From Nyssa sinensis (taxonomy: Eukaryota; Streptophyta; Magnoliopsida; Cornales; Nyssaceae): a stretch of 64,000 nt of DNA. The stretch covers positions 8,116,006-8,180,005 of the forward strand of contig CM018052.1 of assembly GCA_008638375.1 (NCBI GenBank). The letters are read 5' to 3'. Numbering within the stretch: position 1 is the first letter of the stretch; the number at the start of each line of letters is the position of its first letter. The position numbers were made by a program, and so were the translations under genes. The notes beneath the pieces were generated by a model, which had not been told where the DNA came from, searched no databases, and saw only the letters and a program-made list of their open reading frames with translations. This document shows, one piece after another, positions 55,141-64,000 of the stretch.

Positions 55141-57107
55141 GACTGGTCTATATTGCATGATTAGGTGAGTGATTGTTGCTTTAGTGTGTGAAAATGTGCA
55201 ATATGTGATATGCTTGATTATTGATGAACTGAGAATAAATTCTTATATCTATGTAGTTAACCTAGTGATTTATGAGATAGGCTATGTGTTTAGTAATCTA
55301 TAAGATAGGCTATAAGCTTAGACATCCATAGGGTCGGTTATGTGCCTAGTTACCTATATGGTAAGCTGTATGCTCATTTATGTATATGTATATTCTTAGG
55401 ATGGATGATAATCTTAAGTGTTTATGTGGTAGGCTACGTGTTAGCTATTGAATGTTTCTCGTTGATTATATTTATCTATACTAGGTTAGTACCCGATATT
55501 CTTAGGTTACAGCATTACGATTATGACATCTATATAGATTGATTGGTATTAATGCATGTATAAAAGTATGTTTAACCACGTTATGTATGTATGAATGATT
55601 AAATAAATATTAACTGTTATGAGCATATGATGTAGAAATGTATACACTAGGTCATAAACCCACGTGGTTAGGATCACTTGAAATTGTATTATGAATATAC
55701 TGAATTAGTAGCAGATTTTGAGTTACAAGTGTATGGACTGGCCAATCCATCACCGAGTAACGAAAGGAGCTATGATCCATGAAGGGTTATCACCTAGTTA
55801 TATACAGGAAGAAGTAGAAGATACCTAATAAGACGATTAAAGGCAGCAAGGAAAAATGAAGTATGTTAAATTCTTTGATGTGTAAGAGATATGTATTGCA
55901 TGTTTTGTTTTTATATACACCCATGGATTGGGTACATATGTGCTTACATGTTTATATTGCATTTTGGAACATATTTTTGGATAGTGCAAAAAAAAAAAAA
56001 AAAATTGAAAGCTTGAAAGCTTAAGAGGATGAAGAGGGAAAACTTTTAACGATATGTGGTATAAATAGAAAAAGAATTATACTAAGATGAAATGGCTGAG
56101 ATGAATAAGAAAAGGGTAGAGATGAACACTTGGCATTACTTTTTATATGTAGAAGTGTGTGTGGAATATACCTTAGATACGGAGTAAAAGAGATTTTAAT
56201 TTATCTTTGGTGAATTAGATTGCTGAACTATTAGTTGATGATAGTGTTGTTGATATAGAGAGAGTGAATAATGAATGGCATGGTTAGGTCAAGCTGGTGG
56301 TAAGTATGATTTCAAATTTTGCTTAACATGTAAATTGAGAATGGAAATCTTAATAAAAAAAAATGGAATTATCTTATGGAAGTCCAAGGACTTATGAACA
56401 AAAATGGTGGATTATTGTTAATATTGGGTTTGATTTACTGTCAATATTGATGGATACTCTTGGAATGTAAGACTAGTTGGAGATAGTATGTCTCGGGGGG
56501 ATGAAGTTACTTATAGACATTAATATTGAACAGTGGTTGATTATTGAGAATTATACTAGTGCATTTGAAGGCTTTTGATTTTTAGTGGAGTATGAAAGTG
56601 CTATGAATTTTGTTATGACTATTTCCTATTGTGGCCACATGGTGGTTGGATTGATCTTCAAGGGTAGGGTTTTCTATTATATTTTTTTGGTGATAGAAGT
56701 CATTTTGTTAGTAAGGCATGTGCATGCCTGTTTTGTTTTCCTAGTTGATGGATGATAGATTTTAATCATAAATTTACATGGTGAGTGAACACTAATGGTG
56801 ATGAATTAGTTTGGGACATTCTAATGATTCACTTGGGAGATTGCTATTGTAGGGAGAATGAATTCTCCATAGAATGAATTGATAATGTATCTTGTGATGA
56901 TTGTGAAATTATATGAGTTGAAAACTCAATTTGAGGACTTATGACGAGGTGACTAAATGATGAATCTGACGTGTAAAATAGCTTCTGAATGTAATGTGAT
57001 AAGTTTCGTATGATTGATAGATTCTTTTAATTAAACGAGAACGCAATGTGAGTGTAATAGACCTTTGTAAGATCTTGATTGATAAAAGTATTAGAAAAGT
57101 AGCTTAT
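55141..57107 (+). other. E3 internal region, non-coding middle part
   Basis: About 2 kb of AT-rich sequence with no domain. It holds a four-copy 28-bp minisatellite (55,264-55,375) and an A run at about 55,988-56,003. I recognise no gag or pol homology and no cellular gene. Confidence 0.5.
55264..55375. repeat. 28-bp minisatellite, 4 copies, in E3
   Basis: Units AGTGATTTATGAGATAGGCT..., AGTAATCTATAAGATAGGCT..., AGACATCCATAGGGTCGGTT... and AGTTACCTATATGGTAAGCT..., each exactly 28 bp. A weaker related piece (GTGTTTATGTGGTAGGCTAC) follows at about 55,418. Confidence 0.8.
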
Positions 57108-57225
57108 CGGTTGGCGCTACCACCACAGTTATCTGGGGTTCATGATGTCTTTCATGTATCGATGTTGAAGAAGTATAAGCCTAACCTTTCACATGTACTC
57201 GATTGGGTTGATCTTGAAGTGTAGA
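57108..57225 (+). pseudogene. E3 integrase C-terminal scrap
   Basis: The translation contains LALPPQLSGVHDVFHVSMLK-type text (GGCGCTACCACCACAGTTAT through ATGTTGAAGAAGTAT), then SHVLDWVDLE-like text. It is the same segment that is duplicated in E1 at 14,737-14,834 and 14,972-15,062. This is the only integrase trace in E3. Confidence 0.75.
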
Positions 57226-57725
57226 TGATTTATTGATGCTATTGTGATGAATTATTAGATGATTGCATAGCTTGATTTGAGGTTAGTTATATAGTCATCA
57301 CATGTGTGAAAGACTTTAAGGTATCCTTGTGAGCATTGAGAATTCTCTTTTATGTTGCATTATTGAGGTGGGTCATGATGTTTGGACGGATTTGGAAAAT
57401 TGGCATTAATAAGCCAACATGTTTGAGGATTTCATTATGCATTGTGCCATGTGGAGTGGGCCATTACAAATGGGACCAGAACTAGACCCTAGCAGGGAGT
57501 GTGGAGATGTCTGCACGCCGTTACACGCCCAAGTGGACGAGGTTCCTTTAGGAAAAAAGGGTAATGCATTCCACATCGCCTGGCGATTGGAGAGGTGAAG
57601 GATCCATAGGTAAGTCTGCACGCATGTCTCCATGTTACAACACATTTTTGTATTGATTTTTCTAAATTTTTTCGAAGAGGTACATTTCTAAATTTTGGGA
57701 TGAAATTTCTTTAATGGGGAAAGGA
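57226..57725 (+). other. E3 3' internal region and polypurine tract
   Basis: About 57,440-57,640 is a more GC-rich block (TGTGGAGTGGGCCATTACAA, CACATCGCCTGGCGATTGG) unlike its surroundings and absent from E1. GAGGTACATTTCTAAATTTT (57,677 on) rejoins the E1 pol end at about 15,280. The PPT is TGGGGAAAGGA (57,715-57,725). Confidence 0.55.
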
Positions 57726-58143
57726 TGTAATGACCTGGAAAAATGAGAGTGAATTTTTCTTTTTGCTGGTAAAGCACTATTCATGTACCATTTGCCGTAG
57801 GGTACTATGCATATACATTTAGACATAAGTCATATTTAGAAGCATATTTTGAGTATGCCATAGAAGAGAAATATGCTTAGAATGTATCAATACATCTCTT
57901 GTAAAAATTTGAGCCTATTCAGAGATAGTTTAAAAAATTAGACCAAAAGGGCATCCGGGTGGATCCGGCCAAACCCAGCCACAGGCGAAATTTTTTTTTT
58001 TTTTTGAAAAATTTCATTCAAAATATTTTTAAGAACTTTGGCTAAAAAAAATATCGAATTGAGCCTTTTCGAGATGGGTTGTAGTGTAACGGGGTCCTAG
58101 ATTCATTAAGGGCAAAAGGGTCATTTTGTACCTTTGCCCCTCC
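57726..58143 (+). repeat. E3 3' LTR, first part
   Basis: Starts TGTAATGACCTGG and matches the first ~415 bp of the E3 5' LTR up to CCTTTGCCCCTCC, where S3 is inserted. It continues at 62,312. Confidence 0.85.
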
Positions 58144-58317
58144 TGTAATACCCCGACCCAAGATACCGGGTCATATGGCACATGTTACGAGAAAATGAAA
58201 AATTGTGTAAAGATTTTTACACTTAAGAGAAAAGAATTAATTAATTACTTAAAAATTGATTAATTTAAACTACAAGAATACATTTAATTATGAAAATTTA
58301 AATGTAGATAACACACA

Positions 58318-58482
58318 TGTACACACATTTATTGTGTATTGTGTGTGTGTATTGGCAAGTGTATACAAGAATATATATATATATATGTATAAACATATAT
58401 GCATAAAGGTGTGACTAGTGTGTGCAAGTGGGTGTGTGTGTCGGTAGTGTGTGTGTGTTTCTATGTGCATGTGTGTGTGTGG
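58318..58482. repeat. TG/TA simple-sequence region in S3
   Basis: Interrupted (TG)n stretches such as GTGTGTGTGT at several places, with a (TA)n run at 58,373-58,386. The minus-strand open frames here (His/Thr/Cys-rich) are repeat by-products. Confidence 0.8.
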
Positions 58483-59914
58483 TGTTATATATATATAATA
58501 TACAAAATATCAAGCAAACAATAAATGTAAAGCGACAAGAGGAAAAGAGAAATTTATGAGATGGGATGGCAGTCGAAATTGGGGATTGAATTTGGGCTAG
58601 ATTCGTGTAGAGATAGGCAGTGAGGTCATAGAGAAAGAGAGAGAAAGTTGAGAGAGAGAAAGGAGTCGGTGGATCCATTATAAAGCAAGTTCATGCATTG
58701 CATGCTTTCCATTATGAACGAGGAAGAAACTGATAAGCTAAGAAGAGATTCAGAGCAAGAGAAGGGGAGAAAACAGTGGTGAAAGGTGAACCCACCAAAA
58801 ACTTTTAAATTTCTCTCTCTAGAAATATGCATGAATAGAGACTGTTTGAAGCTTAGTACTGCATGTATGATGTTAGATATGTGTTTTAAAGTCGATTTAG
58901 CATGAAAACAGGCTATGAAAACATCTAAAAACATGTAACCCAACAGAGGTCGCCATTGAAGACCTTGCTTATAGCAGGTCTAAACTGACTTCTTCTAAAC
59001 CATTTTTGGTGTATCAAGGCTTCAAGTAGGTCTCACAAGAATCATGAAAACACTTATACGCGATCAAAAACCAAAAGAAAAGCCTTCCAAAAATCCAATT
59101 GCAGGTACGAGTTTCAAAGCCCAACCCTACAAATCTGCCTTTAAATCCCTTTTTTTTGAATGGAAAATAAAACCCCATGAAGAGGGGATCACAATGAAAC
59201 AAATCCCACTGGATTTGGCTCAGAATCGAGCATTTACGACTGACTTGCAGGTTTGAATTATCAAACCCAAAACCGAGCACATGAACCATTTTAATTCTTC
59301 AAATGAATGCCAAGTTGGTCGTTTGTACCTTAGGAATGTTTTGGAATCAAAACAGTGAGAAATAGCTGAGTAGGAAGGCACGAAAATGGAAGAAATGAAA
59401 TTCGGGATTTAGGGCAACAGTGATAGAGATGATGGGGAAGACAACGAGTCAACTCGTCACTCGGTTAAAACGGTGGGTTAACTCGAGACACGTGGCAGCC
59501 TCTGGGCTTGCCACCGAATAAGTAGAACGACGGCGTTTTGTCTTTGGTTTAAATTGAATGAACCCTAGGGCTGACGTCATCATGACGTCAGCCACATGTA
59601 AATAAACCCACTGAACCGGTTGGTTTACAACCAGACTGGACGGGTTCATTTAAATTCAAGCTGAACCGTTTGGTTTTCTAATTTATTTAAAGATAAATAA
59701 ACCCAAACTTCCCTTATTTACGAATTGACCCCTGGACTTTGGAAAAATTATACTGTGGCCCAACTGATGAGAATTCTATGCAATTAAGCCCCTGGAAAAA
59801 TAATTAAATAATTAATTTAATTATTTAATAAATAAAGTAAAATTACTATTTTGCCCCTGAGTCATATATGAAGCAAATGAAGTCCAAATTAAACATATGA
59901 ATAGTGTATCTTTA

Positions 59915-60385
59915 CTATTTTGGATATTCTGAGACTAATGGTAGGGTCCATTTTACGAGACGGGATCCGAAAAATAAAGACACGTAAAGGGATAAATGAC
60001 TAAAATACACCTTGTCCAAAATTAACAAGTTATTAGTGTATTCTTACTATCTCGGACCTTCTGAGTCCAATGGTGAGGTCTACGACATGAGATGAGGTCC
60101 CGAACATAAAGACACGTAAGGGGCTAAAATGACCAAATTACCCCTAGTACCTCAAAAGCCAAATTAAAACCAGGGAATGTCTAAATTGACTTTCTTTGGC
60201 ATCCCGGACTCAATAATGGAGTCCAATTTATGAAATGAAGTACGAAAAAATGAGACACGTAAAACGATAAATGACCATGTTGTCCTTTTACATATAATAG
60301 TCCAAATTAAATATTAGGAAAGCCTAAACCGACTTTCTTTGACGCTCCGGACTTAATGGGAGAGTCTATTCGACCAAAAAAAATG
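59915..60385. repeat. ~130-bp quasi-tandem LTR segment in S3, 4 copies
   Basis: Four blocks near 59,925, 60,050, 60,195 and 60,340, each with TTACTATYTYGG or GACTTTCTTTG, a GGACnnnnTGAGTCCAATGG-like motif, GAGGTCC, then ATGAGGTACGAAAA and GACACGTAA, then TGACCAAATTACCCC. Related blocks occur in E2 (24,270 and 24,560), S2 (31,280 and 31,420) and, inverted, in R1 (34,100-34,800). Confidence 0.7.
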
Positions 60386-61496
60386 TCTAAAATAAAAAGA
60401 CATAAAATTTGTTGAATAGCATCTGTCAGATGACTATAAATTAAAGTAATGCCAAAGTACAAATACTAAGGCGTATACGAGGAAATGAATTACGAAAAGA
60501 CACAACACGTAAATATGTGAAGTAAATAAATTTAAATTAAAGTTTATGGAGCTACTAGAAGAGTATAAATTGAAATAAATTCAATTCTTAACACATTAAT
60601 TGTGTCATAGGTTAAGAGTACGAGTTAAGTTAAGTGCATATGAAATTATGAAATCGTTTTAGACTCTAATACGATTTCAGCATAAGTTAAGGAATATCGA
60701 GATGATATTACAATGAATGTGAAGTTGATGAGATGTTTATGAATTATTCTTAGGAACTACAAGGAAAGTGGGAAAACGCATTATTAGCACAACCCTAAAG
60801 GACCAAGGTGAGTAACCCTGCATTCGAAGTGGAGATTTAACTCTATGGATTTCAAAGAAGTTTTGAGTTCAAGTCATGAGAAGTATTTGAATATCGAATT
60901 CAGTTTTCTTATGCTTTCTGCTTTAAATCATTCTGTTCAGAAAATAGATTTATTTACAGTTTCCTTTAAATACTGCCTTAGCATGTTTGAGTTTTTAAAT
61001 TGCAAAATCTCTGAGACATATTCTGAATTCGTATATTCTGAGTATTGAAAGTTCTATTATGAAGTTATATATATTGTGTTTGAATACTCTTGAAATGTAT
61101 TTATTTAAAGAATGTCACGGGAGAAAGTATTTAAATGAAATGTATTTAAATACAAGATGTGCATAAGCACTGCGAGTTTTTGGTTGGGTTGCAATAAACT
61201 CAGCCGCCTTTTTAAAAGAAACAGGGTTTGAGGTTCACAAGGGACTCCATTATCTTGTGGAGCCGACAAGCTTTTGGGTTCTATGGAATTCAATTGATTG
61301 TCAAATGCCTGGTAGCAGGATCTAATCCCACAGGCAAAGAGATATCTCGACAAGAGTAAAACGGGAGTCTGGTTCGAAACAGATTCCAAGAGCTAAAGTG
61401 AGAAAAAGTTTTGAAAATGGAAGCAGGTTTTACCCTCATTTTCATATTTACATGTTTGAGTTTATATATACTCTATTTAAAGAAGAACATATTTTT

Positions 61497-61741
61497 AGCT
61501 TGAACACTTTACATGTTTCAAAGCTATGAGTTTTATGGAATGCATATATTTGTATTCAAAGTTACAAGTTTTATATGAAAAAGCATATGTTAGCTTGAAC
61601 ACTTTACACGTTTCAAAGCTATGAGTTTTATGGAATGCATATATTTGTATTCAAAGTTACAAGTTTTATATGAAAAAGCATATGTTAGCTTGAATACTTT
61701 ACATGTTTCAAAGCTATGAGTTTTATGAATGCATATATTCT
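61497..61741. repeat. 95-bp tandem repeat, ~2.6 copies, in S3
   Basis: Units begin at 61,497, 61,592 and 61,687 with AGCTTGAAYACTTTACAYG and TTTCAAAGCTATGAGTTTTA. The copies are almost identical, so the expansion is recent or homogenised. Confidence 0.88.
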
Positions 61742-62311
61742 GTGTTCAAAAGATACGAACAATTGACAGTGATTGATTTATAAACCTTTATGAGCTAAAA
61801 CCACTGTTGATTGAAAACCCCATGACGGATGTTGGAATTGCTCACAAGCTTAGATTAGCTTACCCGGACTTTGTTCGGATCCCCCTTTCAGGTGACTGAC
61901 ATCAGTCAAGTTTTGAAGACGGTGAATCTGCCGGCTTATGGAGATATAATTAGATGGTTCCTTTTGGTGTTATGTAGAGTTTATTAGCACTTATGTTTAA
62001 GATACAGTACGACAATATGTATAAACCCTACGGGGTAATTAATGTTGATGGTTGTATGATTTAAGTCTTTAAAATTTTAGTTATGCTTTGATTATATAAC
62101 CATGCGTGTACATATGAGTATAGCGGTAGTACCGGGCAGTGTGCTTGAATTTGAAATGAGAAAAAAAGAAGTTTTCACGCTTCCACAAAACACGAGTTGC
62201 ACCGCCGTCCGATACCGCTGTTCACAGGACCGTTCCGCCCAATGGCCCCTGGGTCTGAAGGTGGCGGGTCGCGATGCGAGATCCGCACAGGGTGGGTTTT
62301 GGGTCGTGAAA

Positions 62312-64000
62312 CCTCCACTATATATACAGCCCCTTAGTGTATTTTTTTCTATATTTGGGTTTGAGATTCAGAGCAGAAGTCGTGCATGGAGAAAAGTGAA
62401 GAAAAGCCCTAGGTTTTCCAAGCTTCAATCCACCAAAACACACTCCTAGGCCAAGATTCTTGCAAGGCTTCCTTCTAGGAAGTTGTTTCTCTCATCAAGA
62501 CCTATATTCTCACTGATCGGTTCGGCTGCACAGCAAACACAACTCCCTTGATTTGAGAAAAATCATTTTAGGTATGATATTTTTCTAAGTAAGGAACATG
62601 ATTAAATTTAGGAGTGATTTACATGTTGATTGAATGATTCATATGTTTATTTGATGTTAGAAAATCATTTAGGATATAGTTTCTTTGAGAAACCAAGAGT
62701 TGATTGTTTATGTACTTGTGTGTTATTTCTTATTTTTTGAGAATTTGGTAAAATGATAAACATGAACCATGACTATATGTTTAATTCATTCTATTCTAGC
62801 TTATGTTCATGTAGGAAAACTCTTGTGGTCTGAGAGTTATGATTTATTCCATGTGTTGGTGCTTTATGTATTTTATGATCTTTGAGAAATTGTTAAGGTT
62901 GTGAATATGTAATGTGTTATATGTGAAATTGATGGGATTACATAATAGGTTCATATAGGCAAAGTTTTGTGATATAAAAGTTATGGTTGCTTTAAGTACA
63001 TTGCATTGTTTAAGGCATATACCATGTGTTTGATGGAATACTTCATTAAGATTGCATTATTGCATGGTGAAATCAAAGCATATTGGCATATGGTGAATCG
63101 TTTGAAACCATAGTGTGGGTTGAGCACTTGGTGCTATGTATTATGAGGTGTAGATCCTGTGGTGAAAAATCCAAAATTGGCCATTGCATTGGTGTCTACT
63201 TATCTAACGGGTGCGATCCGTGAACACAGGCATTGGTACTCGCTAACCAACGGGAGCGATCCGTGAAACGAGACATGGTGTGGCATAGAGTTTGCATGGG
63301 TGTGTCACGCATATTGCCTTTGCATTGTGTTAATGAATTGGAAGGCACATAGATTATAAATGTACACTTGCACATGCCACACCTTAACTTTGTTCCTCAC
63401 ATTAGCATTATGTCATACCTGCAGTTGGGCTAACCCCTCGTGGGATATCATATTACAGATGAGGCTCCCAATACTTGAGACTTGATGAAGTCTTGAAGGA
63501 ATGAGTGGAAAAGAACTTGGAAGGATATTTGGCCCTTGGGACATATTTTGTATGTATGGGCATAAGCCCAAATGACTTGTATTTCAGTTTGGAAAAGTAA
63601 TGGATTATAGGCCTTGGACCATTTTAAAGTGTAAGGGTTTAAACCCAAATGATATGTAGGATATCTTTATTTAATGAACATCATATATAGATGTTGAGAC
63701 AAATAGATGTGTATGTTGAAAACAAGGGATGTATGTTTAATTTACATGAATTTTGGCCACCGAGTGAGGGTGGGTTGTGACATACTTACACATATGAAGT
63801 ATTCCAAAATATTAGGTGGAAAAAGGCTTAGAAAACAAAGGAAGTTATGTCAAAATTTTAGTGAAATTAAGGAAAACAGATTAAGTGTGTAAAATGCCCG
63901 TGAATAAGTGGAAAAAAGTGCCACAAAGTCGTTGTTAAAAGCCTTAAGGAAATAGGCCAAAACTAGAGAAATTTAGCCGCAGTTGCTACAGTAAAAATTC
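62312..64000 (+). repeat. E3 3' LTR, second part (runs off the window)
   Basis: Begins with the duplicated CCTCC and ACTATATATACAGCCCC, then follows the E3 5' LTR from about 51,416 onward, e.g. GCAGAAGTCGTGCATG and CCAACGGGAGCGATCCGTGA near 63,249. The last base corresponds to about 53,120 of the 5' LTR, so ~650 bp of this LTR lies beyond the window. It lacks the long TA run of the 5' copy (52,788-52,814), reading CATCATATATAGATG instead. Confidence 0.88.

Larger units (their letters stand above)
58144..62311 (+). mobile_element. S3: solo LTR, 4,168 bp, chromovirus type
   Basis: Starts TGTAATACCCCGACCC and ends GGTCGTGAAA (expected GTGACA, one change). It is flanked by a perfect 5-bp duplication CCTCC (58,139-58,143 and 62,312-62,316), and the E3 LTR reads on seamlessly. 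There is no internal region or PBS. It holds TG-rich simple sequence (58,318-58,482), several ~130-bp repeats with GAGTCCAATGGTGAGGTC motifs (about 59,920-60,380) and a 95-bp tandem repeat (61,497-61,741). It is the youngest resolvable layer here. Confidence 0.9.
51002..64000 (+). mobile_element. E3: largely non-coding relative of E1 (right end outside window)
   Basis: 5' LTR (51,002-53,766), PBS, ~4-kb internal region, PPT and a 3' LTR (57,726 onward) split by S3 and running off the window. LTR sequence and PBS/PPT context are those of the E1 family. The internal region has no gag, a protease scrap fused to an RT scrap, and one integrase-tail scrap. It was therefore an internally deleted or non-autonomous derivative that depended on enzymes from E1-like relatives, or decayed to that state. 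Confidence 0.85.

Noticed and set aside
58318..58678. Minus-strand His/Thr-rich frames near 58.3-58.7 kb
   Set aside because: They come from TG/CA simple sequence inside solo LTR S3.
1..64000. CRISPR array, prokaryotic operon or phage content
   Set aside because: No spaced palindromic repeats of that type, no Shine-Dalgarno-led gene series and no phage genes. All tandem repeats found are contiguous minisatellites within plant retrotransposons.

Overview
The window is plant nuclear DNA, most likely from a eudicot. It is AT-rich, has no operon-like gene order, and almost all of it is Ty3/gypsy LTR retrotransposon sequence inserted into other retrotransposons. No intact cellular gene, rRNA or functional tRNA gene is seen. 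The only host-gene trace is a broken leucine-rich-repeat (receptor-like) fragment near 1.25-1.5 kb.

Layout. 1-1.9 kb: unassigned sequence plus the LRR fragment. 1.95-3.45 kb: a minisatellite, a purine tract and a Tat-like LTR, read as the 3' end of a truncated Tat-type element. 3.45-6.98 kb: AT-rich sequence with two foldback (MITE-like) elements, one with a perfect 9-bp target duplication. 6,979-18,126: element E1, a chromovirus (Tekay/Del-like) with both LTRs, PBS, PPT, decayed gag-pol and a 4/5 target-site duplication. 18.1-20.2 kb: unassigned sequence with a 167-bp tandem duplication.

20,221 to beyond the right edge is one large nest. The oldest layer is a Tat-lineage element: 5' LTR, PBS, gag, PR, RT, RNase H, a second archaeal-type RNase H, integrase, 3' tandem repeats and an antisense coiled-coil ORF with an apparent intron. 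It was hit by (i) a minus-strand ~4.2-kb LTR (R1, 21,132-36,516), itself split by chromovirus E2 (22,204-29,141, best-preserved gag-pol) and solo LTR S2 (29,212-33,442); (ii) a minus-strand solo LTR (R2, 40,058-42,066, perfect TSD CCCTT); (iii) a plus-strand LTR (H4, from 44,082). H4 carries a tandem LTR-int-LTR-int-LTR-int-LTR array of a non-coding retrotransposon (44,859-50,613, perfect TSD TGCAT) and element E3 (51,002 to past the right edge). E3 is a largely non-coding relative of E1, and its 3' LTR is split by solo LTR S3 (58,144-62,311, perfect TSD CCTCC).

Nothing here works as a pathway. What the window offers is insertion order and element biology: a multimeric non-autonomous LTR array, an antisense accessory ORF, tRNA-like A-box/B-box blocks in several LTRs, and chimeric LTR/pol rearrangements. 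All boundaries, TSDs and homologies were read by eye, and family names come from motif recognition rather than database searches.
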